A stretch of 5,294 nt of DNA from Thioalkalicoccus limnaeus. Lineage in GTDB: Bacteria > Pseudomonadota > Gammaproteobacteria > Chromatiales > Chromatiaceae. Positions 1 through 5,071 of the stretch are shown here, one piece after another. A program made the translations under genes and the position numbers. Below the pieces are notes generated by a model, which made no database searches, had not been told where the DNA came from, and worked only from the letters and a program-made list of their open reading frames with translations. The stretch is from positions 1-5,294 of the forward strand of contig NZ_JBDKXB010000056.1 of assembly GCF_041197575.1 (NCBI RefSeq), given 5' to 3'. Position 1 is the first letter of the stretch; each line of letters opens with the position of its first letter.

Positions 1-2
1 AC

Positions 3-806
3 TATGGCTGGAAGTCAGAAGATACCGAAGACCCTGAGTATATTGGCCATGCCATGTGGCAGATAAGCCCTCCCGTGGAAACCGAGTGGGACTATCTGTT
101 TGGTAATGGCCCGGTGAGACACCGGCCTACGGAAAAAGAAAAACTGCTTATCGTTTCAGGAAGTGACTTCGAAGGGCTGATGCGTGCATCACGATTATCG
201 ATTGGCCTATGTCTTTTGCACGAAACAATTGCGATACAAAAGCCGTTGGATGACAACCACTATTTTTGGCTTCATCATACAGACTCGATTCTACATCTTA
301 ATATGGCTTCAGATCGGATAAGGGAGTATTTTGTAGTCGCATTCTTCGATGAGACGTCAGATTCATATAAGCATAAAGGGCGAAGAAGTGGTTGGTTTGT
401 AACGCCATTTATCGAAGCGCGAGATCGTTGCCAACAAGAGCGGGTTAAGCAAAGCATTGTTAGTGCTGTGACGCCGCCACCAGGTATGGCGGAACAAATA
501 TACTCGTTCCGTGAATCCCGAAATGGAACAGTTCACGAAATATCAACAAAGCTAGGGAAAATGCACAAGGAACTAGTCGAGAGCCAGCAGCAGGCATTCG
601 ATTCTAAGGCGATGCCAGATCTGGGGAAAGATATACCCGACTATGATCTGATTCGGCAAAAGCAGGATGATGTAAATCGGAAACACCAAGAAGAGCTCTC
701 TAGCTCCTCTCAGTTAATCGTTGACTGGTATAAGACGCTCGTTAAACTTAGCAGCTATATATTCGAAGTTGAACATTGGCTCAGAAAGGGTAATGCAAAT
801 GCCTAA
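3..806 (+). CDS. HEPN-like protein with RNxxxH motif, 5' end outside window
   Basis: The reading frame is open from the first full codon at position 3, and its translation there is protein-like (YGWKSEDTEDPEYIGHAMWQ). The first in-frame ATG at 54 has no ribosome-binding site, so the true start is probably upstream of the window and the gene is 5'-partial. Counting from the ATG at 54, residues 156-161 read RNGTVH, the R-N-x3-H arrangement typical of HEPN-fold ribonucleases and HEPN toxins. It lies in a predicted helix and is preceded by an aromatic and helical segment (DRIREYFVVAFF, about 87-98), similar in style to stand-alone HEPN domains. The C-terminal third is helical and rich in Q, K and E. 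The stop codon TAA lies inside the R'' core of the following attC. The family assignment rests on this motif and helical character only. The motif suggests RNA cleavage, but the cellular target is unknown. No partner gene is visible in the cassette. Confidence 0.6.
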   Translation, partial: YGWKSEDTEDPEYIGHAMWQISPPVETEWDYLFGNGPVRHRPTEKEKLLIVSGSDFEGLMRASRLSIGLCLLHETIAIQKPLDDNHYFWLHHTDSILHLNMASDRIREYFVVAFFDETSDSYKHKGRRSGWFVTPFIEARDRCQQERVKQSIVSAVTPPPGMAEQIYSFRESRNGTVHEISTKLGKMHKELVESQQQAFDSKAMPDLGKDIPDYDLIRQKQDDVNRKHQEELSSSSQLIVDWYKTLVKLSSYIFEVEHWLRKGNANA

Positions 807-881
807 CAATGCCGTGAACTCGGACGCAGTTTTCGTTCGCTACGCTCACTACAAATGTGCCGGTTACGGCTGGCGTTAGAG
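801..881 (+). other. attC: attC recombination site of cassette A
   Basis: The R'' core GCCTAAC (801-807) fits RYYYAAC exactly, and the R' core GTTAGAG (875-881) fits GTTRRRY in six of seven bases. The inner arms pair (GCCGTGAACTCGG on the left, CCGGTTACGGC on the right), with an extra unpaired G on the left arm and a loop around 831-855. The cut is expected between 875 and 876. The TAA stop of the HEPN-like gene (804-806) lies inside R''. Confidence 0.9.
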
Positions 882-883
882 GA
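878..883 (+). promoter_or_regulatory. Ribosome-binding site of the Shedu gene, formed from the cassette core
   Basis: AGAGGA lies eight bases before the ATG at 892 and overlaps the last bases of the R' core GTTAGAG. The ribosome-binding site is therefore at the extreme 5' edge of cassette B and travels with it. An ATG at 887 is out of frame and badly spaced, so this site supports 892. Confidence 0.55.
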
Positions 884-891
884 ATAATGGC

Positions 892-1971
892 ATGGATCAC
901 GACTCTGACGTTAGGACGGTAAATCGCCGTAGCGCCTCATCGGGGAGGGTAAGCTACGGCGACCCCGTGGTTCTTCACGAGACAACTAGATCGCGAATAA
1001 CCTTCGTGCCGTTCTTCATACCTCATAGTGACTACACAGAATTATCGATCAAGATCAGCACATACACCAAAGGCCAAGGCGCACTGGGCTGGGTCCTGAA
1101 GGAAGAAAAAGCAGTAACACTCAAAGAATCAGCAGCTCGCCGTCTCTTTACTGCGCTGCAACAACATCTCGCTGTAGCCAGCGAAAACGAAGATGGCAGT
1201 TTCCTCCTGCTTCGACTATCGGCCGGCGACACCGACATCGGGGAACACAGCCCGGCGATGGTTGCAAATGCGCTCACGAGGGTTTTGGCGCAAGAAGATA
1301 TCATAGAGCACCTTTCTGGGTCTGAACTCAGCGACGAGCTGGTGCGTTCGTTGCGTAGCGCGATTAGGCTTAAAGAAATGCAGTCTGCTGTTTCCGTTCT
1401 CCGGGAGCATCTGGAACAAGGTGTAACGCAGGAACAGGTGTATCAGGAATGGTGTGAAAATCATCCTTGGGCGTTTGGAAGCGCATATGTCGTAAATGAT
1501 CAAGTACGCAACATAACTGCTAGCGACAACTTGGATATGCTGTTGCCTACGGTAATCGCTGGATACCGAGACCTCGTCGAACTCAAGCGCCCTGATATGC
1601 AAGTCTTAAGGTTCGACAACACGCACCGGAATTTTTACTGGTCGGCGGACGTTTCTCGGGCCATAGGGCAATGCCACCGCTACCTAGATGTGCTGCATGA
1701 AGTCGCTGCTACTGGACTCAGAGATCATCCGGAAGTGGTCGCATATCATCCGCGGGCAATAATAGTTATTGGACGATCCAACGACTGGGATGAGTCTCAA
1801 TTGCGAGCCCTGCACGGCTTAAATCATAGACTGTCGAGCGTTACTGTTATGACCTACGACCAACTGTTGGCACAAGGTGAGCGACTGCTACAGATCGTCT
1901 CACCTGCGCATCAGGAGATGCAAATGCAGGAAGTCCCTCCAGACGCTTGGGAGGCCGATGCTGAATTCTGA
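892..1971 (+). CDS. Shedu-family (DUF4263) anti-phage nuclease
   Basis: This 359-residue protein carries a C-terminal PD-(D/E)XK-type nuclease domain of the Shedu family, about residues 170-335. It opens with a helical lead-in and the family-typical ENHPWAFG (189-196). Asp215 (NLDMLLP) is followed by a 14-residue gap to the ExK element VELKRP, with Glu230 and Lys232. A helix then carries AIGQCHRY, with Gln260 and Tyr264. D...E-x-K...Q is the metal-dependent catalytic arrangement of these nucleases. The later strand RAIIVIGRS (288-296) and the YDQLL segment (322-326) also fit DUF4263 proteins. The N-terminal half (1-165) is mixed strand and helix with no recognised domain. In Shedu proteins this part varies and is thought to sense infection or hold the nuclease inactive. 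The known role of the family is single-gene anti-phage defence by nicking DNA; activity of this member is inferred. It is the only gene of cassette B, whose ends match perfectly. Confidence 0.88.
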   Translation: MDHDSDVRTVNRRSASSGRVSYGDPVVLHETTRSRITFVPFFIPHSDYTELSIKISTYTKGQGALGWVLKEEKAVTLKESAARRLFTALQQHLAVASENEDGSFLLLRLSAGDTDIGEHSPAMVANALTRVLAQEDIIEHLSGSELSDELVRSLRSAIRLKEMQSAVSVLREHLEQGVTQEQVYQEWCENHPWAFGSAYVVNDQVRNITASDNLDMLLPTVIAGYRDLVELKRPDMQVLRFDNTHRNFYWSADVSRAIGQCHRYLDVLHEVAATGLRDHPEVVAYHPRAIIVIGRSNDWDESQLRALHGLNHRLSSVTVMTYDQLLAQGERLLQIVSPAHQEMQMQEVPPDAWEADAEF

Positions 1972-1976
1972 GAATC

Positions 1977-2065
1977 CTCTAACTAGCGCGCCAGCCCGAC
2001 GCCTTGGAGCAGCCTTCGCTCTCGCTCAGGCTGCTCCAAGGCGCGGGCTGCGCTTAACGTTAAGT
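1977..2065 (+). other. attC: attC recombination site of cassette B
   Basis: R'' is CTCTAAC (1977-1983) and R' is GTTAAGT (2059-2065). The R'' extended by one base (CCTCTAAC) is the reverse complement of the cassette's own start (G+TTAGAGG at 875-882), which proves the cassette limits. The arms form an unusually strong stem: GCCTTGGAGCAGCC on the left pairs without mismatch with GGCTGCTCCAAGGC on the right. The tip is a short loop around 2014-2028. Such a stem in the transcript could also hinder read-through into cassette C; this last point is inference. Confidence 0.93.
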
Positions 2066-2085
2066 GAAAAAACCGGAGGAGAGCG

Positions 2086-2937
2086 ATGGCACAGGTTGTT
2101 TCAATGATCAACATGAAAGGTGGCGTGGGAAAATCCACGTTAACCTTCAACCTCGCGTGGCGCTCTGCATGGCGCGAAAATCTTCGTGTGCTAGCTGTAG
2201 ACTTAGATCCGCAAGCCAACTTAAGTCAGTATTTCCTTGGAGCAAAACGTTATCTTGATTTGCTGAGCAAGGGCTCAAAGACAGTCGTCGAGATATTTGA
2301 GCAATTCGCTTCACCTACATCCAAGACTGGGGCGCCAACCCTAGTCGAACCAAGCGATGTCATACATGTGCTTGAAGAATGGGATGATGGAAGCGTGCTG
2401 CACCTTGTTCCGTCTAGACTTGAGTTGGCGTGGACACTAAAGAACCCGACCGAAAAGGCACAGTTACTACCTCAATTCTTGTCGAAGGTTCAGGATCAGT
2501 ATGATTTGATATTGATCGATTGCGCGCCTACAGAGTCAATATTGACGCTAGCAGCCTATCGCTCCAGTAGATACCTTTTTGTCCCAGTTAGACCGGAGTT
2601 TCTGGCGACAATTGGGCTGCCATTGCTTGCTAGGTCTCTTGAAGAATTTAAGCTTCTTCATCAGAACCAAGAGCTAGACATGGGTGGCATAATTTTCAAC
2701 GGATTGCGAAGGACAAATACACCTCCAGAGCAAAAGAAGTCTGTTCGTGATGTTACGAAGCTGGCGGCAAAATACGGATGGCCAGTTTTGGAGAATGTCG
2801 CTCACCATTCGGACTCCTACCCTGCGGGCTCAAGAGATGGAACGCCCATATTCAGAACCTCGTATGCCCGCGATTACGTAATTGGAGAGTTCCACGAAGT
2901 CGCAACAGAGTTTCTGCACCTCATAGGTTTGAAATGA
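2086..2937 (+). CDS. ParA/Soj-type P-loop ATPase
   Basis: This 283-residue protein is a complete ParA/MinD-superfamily ATPase. It has the deviant Walker A motif KGGVGKST (11-18) with the signature lysine Lys11, and VDLDPQAN (38-45). The segment LVPSRLELA (107-115) resembles the Soj/ParA element, and the Walker A'-type strand is LILIDCAPT (141-149) with Asp145. Members of this family dimerise on ATP, bind DNA or membrane, and position plasmids, chromosomes or protein assemblies. The protein begins directly with the ATPase core, so there is no N-terminal helix-turn-helix as in P1-type ParA. The start at 2086 follows a strong GGAGGA site (2076-2081 region). The next gene begins inside its stop (ATGA at 2934-2937), so the two are translationally coupled and sit together in one cassette. 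The partner is not a recognisable ParB, and no parS-like repeats are visible. A role in plasmid partition is therefore doubtful. The substrate or cargo is unknown. Confidence 0.93.
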   Translation: MAQVVSMINMKGGVGKSTLTFNLAWRSAWRENLRVLAVDLDPQANLSQYFLGAKRYLDLLSKGSKTVVEIFEQFASPTSKTGAPTLVEPSDVIHVLEEWDDGSVLHLVPSRLELAWTLKNPTEKAQLLPQFLSKVQDQYDLILIDCAPTESILTLAAYRSSRYLFVPVRPEFLATIGLPLLARSLEEFKLLHQNQELDMGGIIFNGLRRTNTPPEQKKSVRDVTKLAAKYGWPVLENVAHHSDSYPAGSRDGTPIFRTSYARDYVIGEFHEVATEFLHLIGLK

Positions 2938-3452
2938 AAAAGTCCGTCAAATCTGCAGCAGAACGAATCCTTGATCTGAGATCTACTTATTCTGAAACGG
3001 ACCTCATGGACGCAATTCGCATCCTGTCGAATTCGGAAAACTGGGCGCGCTTTCAAAGAACAGAACAGACCCAGTCGAAAAAGAGCACTTCTGATCGGTT
3101 GGCTAAAAAACCAAAGAAGGAGCCGGACCTATCTAAAGTGGTTGCAGACCTTCGAGGCGTAGATCATGAAAAGTTTGAGATGTTGTCCAGATTTGATAGC
3201 GCATTTAGACAGGGAGAGGTACTCAGAACACTAGATATGGTTCGGGATATAGGCGCATCGATAGATAAATCATTTGATCCTGGAAAATCAAGAAAAGGAG
3301 CGATTTCTAAATTTATGAAGTTGCTGGCATCGCTGCCGACTTCGGAGGCTCGCGACAAGATAAATTATATTCTGGAGTCAGAGCGAAACGCATATGATTC
3401 CGCGGAGGCATATTCGCAGCTTGCGGAATACATAATTGGTAAAAGCGAATAG
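2934..3452 (+). CDS. Unknown 172-residue partner of the ParA-type ATPase
   Basis: I do not recognise this family. The start at 2934 overlaps the ParA stop as ATGA, which fixes it in preference to earlier in-frame starts inside parA. The protein is 172 residues, apparently all-helical and without membrane segments. Three parts can be seen. An N-terminal helical region (about 5-42) has AAERILDLR and DLMDAIRILS. A lysine-rich charged linker (about 43-66) has several KK pairs. A longer C-terminal helical region (about 67-170) includes FEMLSRFDSAFRQGEVLRTL-like helices and a basic patch near 117-130. The basic linker could contact DNA. Small proteins encoded directly after ParA are often its activators or adaptors, so an ATPase-regulating or cargo-linking role is the natural guess, but it is only inference. 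The codon use is AT-richer than in the Shedu gene, suggesting a separate origin. The gene ends seven bases before the attC. Confidence 0.8.
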   Translation: MKKSVKSAAERILDLRSTYSETDLMDAIRILSNSENWARFQRTEQTQSKKSTSDRLAKKPKKEPDLSKVVADLRGVDHEKFEMLSRFDSAFRQGEVLRTLDMVRDIGASIDKSFDPGKSRKGAISKFMKLLASLPTSEARDKINYILESERNAYDSAEAYSQLAEYIIGKSE

Positions 3453-3459
3453 AGACTTC

Positions 3460-3549
3460 ACTTAACAAAAAGCTGAAGCTGACGCCGGAAAGTCATGCAG
3501 CGCTTCGCGGGAAGGTCCGGCGGCGGCGCGGCTTAGCTTTGCGTTCGGC
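3460..3549 (+). other. attC: attC recombination site of cassette C
   Basis: R'' is ACTTAAC (3460-3466) and R' is GTTCGGC (3543-3549), where C replaces the first purine of GTTRRRY. CACTTAAC (3459-3466) is the exact reverse complement of the cassette start G+TTAAGTG (2059-2066). The left arm AAAGCTGAAGCTGACGCCGG pairs with the right arm CCGGCGGCGGCGCGGCTTAGCTTT in segments, with unpaired bases on the left strand and a loop around 3490-3515. Confidence 0.92.
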
Positions 3550-3569
3550 AATACAAAGAGGAAGCGGAC

Positions 3570-4049
3570 ATGACTGAGGTTTATGTAGCCGTAATAGCAG
3601 CCACTATTTCTGTCGGCACGTTGATCTGGAATCTCGCAACTACACGCATTTCGCGTGCTCTTGTCCTTTCTGCTGAAGAGACAGCAAAACGTGCCGAGCT
3701 TGTACGTTTACATGGCTTAGAGGCTGTAGATGAGTTGTTGTCGGCAGTATCTAAGATGATAGGTGCGGTAAGTGGTCTTGGGTTTTTGAAAAAATACGGC
3801 GTTGAATTAGATCCGACAAAACCAGAGACGCAGCAGCAAATAAAAACGATTGGGGAGGAAAGATCGAATATGGCAAAAGTGCGAATTACATCTGCACCTT
3901 ACCTAGATCATGAATTGATAGGCGAAATCGATAAAATTCTTGCTGCAACAGCATTCGTTGAATTTGATAAGGTCGAAGAAGTCGAGTCCCAGCTCCACGA
4001 CTTTGTCAATCGAGCTGCCCAGTATGCTCGCAGTAAATATCTCGGGTAG
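3570..4049 (+). CDS. Small membrane-anchored protein of unknown function
   Basis: This 159-residue protein has one hydrophobic N-terminal stretch, residues 4-24 (VYVAVIAATISVGTLIWNLAT), followed by TRISRA. That pattern fits a single membrane anchor with the positive side, and hence the body, in the cytoplasm. There is no cleavable signal-peptide feature. The rest is helical and charged, with KRAELVRLHGLEAVDELL (about 40-57) and a long C-terminal helix near 131-156. I see no catalytic motif. The start at 3570 is set by GAGGAAG (3558-3564) five bases upstream. It is the only gene in cassette D, which has perfectly matching ends. Proteins with a short anchor and a helical cytosolic part are frequent in cassette arrays and in defence islands as effectors or sensors. 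The role here cannot be stated from sequence. Confidence 0.82.
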   Translation: MTEVYVAVIAATISVGTLIWNLATTRISRALVLSAEETAKRAELVRLHGLEAVDELLSAVSKMIGAVSGLGFLKKYGVELDPTKPETQQQIKTIGEERSNMAKVRITSAPYLDHELIGEIDKILAATAFVEFDKVEEVESQLHDFVNRAAQYARSKYLG

Positions 4050-4060
4050 GTGGATAGAAT

Positions 4061-4120
4061 GCCGAACAAGGCCATTCATCCGACGCTCGTTCCTCGCGCG
4101 GCTGATGGCCGGCGTTACCC
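4061..4120 (+). other. attC: Short attC recombination site of cassette D
   Basis: R'' is GCCGAAC (4061-4067) and R' is GTTACCC (4114-4120). TGCCGAAC (4060-4067) is the exact reverse complement of the cassette start G+TTCGGCA (3543-3550). The site is 60 bases long, near the lower usual length. GGCCAT on the left pairs with ATGGCC on the right, with an unpaired base next to it and a small loop around 4088-4096. Confidence 0.9.
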
Positions 4121-4259
4121 ATATCTCTGCGGCCTCGGGGTCACCGGGCGTCGCAAGCACCTGATCAGCGGAGATACGGTGCCATGCGCGCCCCAGAAGC
4201 GCCTCCTCGTAACGCTCTGATTTGGCGAAACCGACCGACTTATGGGTAAGAGTATGGGC
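4115..4259 (-). pseudogene. Coding-like remnant on the opposite strand in a geneless cassette
   Basis: Cassette E (4115-4271) is only about 157 bases long and has no convincing + strand gene. On the minus strand one frame stays open from 4259 down through the cassette. It reads like real protein, with segments FAKSERYEEALLGRAWHRIS and LATPGDPEAAEIWVTP, and about two thirds of its codons end in G or C. The corresponding + strand frame is proline- and arginine-rich, typical of a shadow. There is no ATG start with a ribosome-binding site. The in-frame GTG at 4160 would leave most of the sequence out, and an in-frame stop lies just upstream (4260-4262). The frame runs on without a stop through the attC of cassette D. 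It is best read as a broken fragment of a gene once carried in reverse orientation. The family is not recognised, and chance openness cannot be excluded. Confidence 0.3.
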
Positions 4260-4277
4260 TTAGGTGTGACGCTAGCG
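4244..4277 (+). other. Collapsed attC-like end of cassette E
   Basis: TATGGGTAAG (4241-4250) matches the reverse complement of the cassette E start (G+TTACCCATA, 4114-4123) in nine of ten bases, the last C having become G. The right boundary GCTAGCG (4271-4277) differs from GTTRRRY by C for the second base. It is confirmed by cassette F's own R'' (AAGCGCTAAC at 4598-4607), which pairs with TAGCGCTT here. Only 20 bases lie between the two cores, far too few for an attC stem. The left arm and loop therefore seem to have been lost, leaving the right arm TGGGCTTAG. Probably inactive. Confidence 0.5.
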
Positions 4278-4294
4278 CTTTACCGAATACCGAT

Positions 4295-4302
4295 AAGGAG
4301 GG
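4295..4302 (+). promoter_or_regulatory. Strong ribosome-binding site of the zinc-ribbon gene
   Basis: AAGGAGGG ends four bases before the ATG at 4307, a near-perfect Shine-Dalgarno match. It fixes that start over the overlapping frame that opens at 4242. Confidence 0.75.
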
Positions 4303-4306
4303 AACC

Positions 4307-4594
4307 ATGTTCAAGAAGAAGCCAATATGCGAAGTTTGCGGGAACAACGAAGCCACGGCCTTCTCATTTATCGTCAGAGACTCAGACTCATTTGAGGGCG
4401 ACTGGAAGTTTGTTTGTGAATGCACCGCCGAGAAGGAGGATTACTACATTCTAATCCAAAGTTTCTTTTCTAGGCCGCCTGCCGCCGTTGATTGGTTGGC
4501 ACACATGCATGAAAAATCCTGGATGGATTGGAAAAACTTTATGGAAATGATCTACCGCTTCCGTAGCGCAACAGACAGTTTTGGCGCTCTATGA
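4307..4594 (+). CDS. Small zinc-ribbon-like protein of a cassette-associated family
   Basis: The protein is 95 residues and soluble. Near the N-terminus is ICEVCG with Cys8 and Cys11, followed after about 25 residues by VCECT with Cys37 and Cys39. These two cysteine pairs look like the ligands of one zinc ribbon. The second pair is C-x-C rather than the usual C-x2-C. The C-terminal half is aromatic and conserved-looking: EDYYILIQSFF (about 44-54), then VDWLAHMHEKSWMDWKNF (61-78). The overall pattern resembles small hypothetical proteins I associate with integron cassettes, but I can assign no biochemical function. Binding of nucleic acid or of a protein partner is possible. It is the only gene in cassette F and has a near-ideal ribosome-binding site. 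The boundaries on both sides of the cassette carry an altered core (GCT in place of GTT), so it may be hard to excise. Confidence 0.85.
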   Translation: MFKKKPICEVCGNNEATAFSFIVRDSDSFEGDWKFVCECTAEKEDYYILIQSFFSRPPAAVDWLAHMHEKSWMDWKNFMEMIYRFRSATDSFGAL

Positions 4595-4599
4595 GGCAA

Positions 4600-4679
4600 G
4601 CGCTAACCAGTCGCTCAACCGGACGCGCTACGTCGGCGCTTCGCGCCGCATCCGCGCGCCGGTTAGCTTCGCGCTGGCT
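4600..4679 (+). other. attC: attC recombination site of cassette F, with altered R' core
   Basis: R'' is GCGCTAAC (4600-4607). AAGCGCTAAC is the reverse complement of cassette F's start apart from one base at the altered core. The left arm GCTCAACCGGACGCG pairs with the right arm CGCGCGCCGGTTAGC, with an extra C unpaired on the left, and the tip is around 4631-4648. The R' core reads GCTGGCT (4673-4679) instead of GTTGGCT. The palindrome is therefore intact, but the cut site towards cassette G is changed. Confidence 0.88.
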
Positions 4680-4703
4680 TCCCGGAAACCACTTGGAGGC
4701 GAA

Positions 4704-4907
4704 ATGAATACAAGAGAAGCAATTCAGTCCATGTTTGCAGACATGGGCTTGGCTACGCCCGAGGAGCGGTCTCGATATCGGTTTGATTTTCGGAGGACGG
4801 GCATACAATCGTCCGAATATTCAGAACCGTCCATACTCGACAACAGAACGGAAAAAGACGAGGACAATAACAAGAAAGAGGAAGCCATCAATGCCGAACT
4901 GGGCTGA
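4704..4907 (+). CDS. Small 67-residue protein of unknown function
   Basis: The start at 4704 is chosen because GGAGG (4695-4699) lies directly before it. The same frame is open further upstream, but that stretch is attC sequence. The product is short and hydrophilic. It has a helical start (TREAIQSMFADMG), a basic middle (RSRYRFDFRRTG, about 22-33) and an acidic, lysine-rich tail (TEKDEDNNKKEE, about 49-60) that looks disordered. I do not recognise it. Its last 17 bases overlap the start of the next frame (ATG at 4891), the arrangement of a coupled pair. It may therefore have been the small upstream partner of the gene now truncated behind it. Confidence 0.6.
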   Translation: MNTREAIQSMFADMGLATPEERSRYRFDFRRTGIQSSEYSEPSILDNRTEKDEDNNKKEEAINAELG

Positions 4908-4983
4908 AATTCTCGATGAAATTCGCGTTTCCGGTAGGGAGGGAAGGAGGGGTCAGGTCTTGCAATCACGCATAGTCACCTAA
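4891..4983 (+). pseudogene. Truncated 5' end of a larger gene, possibly an SDH-type serine peptidase
   Basis: The frame begins MPNWAEILDEI, an N-terminus resembling what I recall from bacterial serine dehydrogenase-proteinase-like (SDH, ClpP-class) proteins, which usually continue for over 250 residues. Here the similarity stops after about 12-15 residues. The frame then runs through unrelated-looking sequence (VSGREGRRGQVLQSRIVT) and ends at a TAA inside the R'' core of the next attC, giving only 30 residues. The position, overlapping the preceding gene by 17 bases, is that of a normal coupled downstream gene. The most likely reading is a gene beheaded by deletion or cassette rearrangement, leaving only its start. 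The peptidase identity rests on about eleven residues and is tentative. A genuine 30-residue peptide is the alternative. Confidence 0.4.
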
Positions 4984-5071
4984 CGAACCGGTCAAGCCGA
5001 CCCCGCGCGGCAGCGTCTTGGGCTAATCTCAAGCATGGCGGCGCGCGGGTCGGCTTACCGCCGCGTTGGGC
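4978..5071 (+). other. attC: attC recombination site of cassette G
   Basis: R'' is ACCTAAC (4978-4984) and R' is GTTGGGC (5065-5071), a perfect GTTRRRY. The left arm AACCGGTCAAGCCGACC pairs with the right arm GGTCGGCTTACCGCC, with an extra C unpaired on the left. A long tip runs about 5010-5038. The R'' predicts a cassette beginning TTAGGTG, but the cassette in front begins TGGCTTCC, so this attC and the 5' end of cassette G do not belong together. Confidence 0.92.

Noticed and set aside
54..56. ATG at 54 as the true start of the HEPN-like gene
   Set aside because: The frame stays open and protein-like back to position 3, and there is no ribosome-binding site before 54. The start is most likely outside the window.
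1216..1602. 128-residue open frame on the minus strand
   Set aside because: It lies wholly inside the Shedu gene, whose nuclease motifs are clear. The minus-strand product has no family features and no ribosome-binding site, so it is a shadow.
2014..2050. Strong GC-rich hairpin as an intrinsic terminator
   Set aside because: It is the tip of the attC stem and has no following T run. Any effect on transcription would be secondary.
2778..2933. Earlier in-frame starts for the 172-residue gene
   Set aside because: This stretch overlaps the conserved end of the ParA gene, and its translation is cysteine- and arginine-rich shadow sequence. The coupled ATGA start at 2934 is far more natural.
4182..4220. 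Twelve-codon frame on the + strand after a GGAG
   Set aside because: It is too short, with proline and arginine composition typical of the shadow of the minus-strand remnant, and nothing supports translation.
4260..4266. TTAGGTG matching the start predicted by the cassette G attC
   Set aside because: The match is only seven bases. Flanking bases do not continue the complement, and the cassette F boundary a few bases on is better supported. Treated as chance.
4242..4454. 70-residue frame beginning inside the cassette E/F junction
   Set aside because: It runs across the cassette boundary and overlaps the zinc-ribbon gene in another frame. The strong ribosome-binding site serves 4307.
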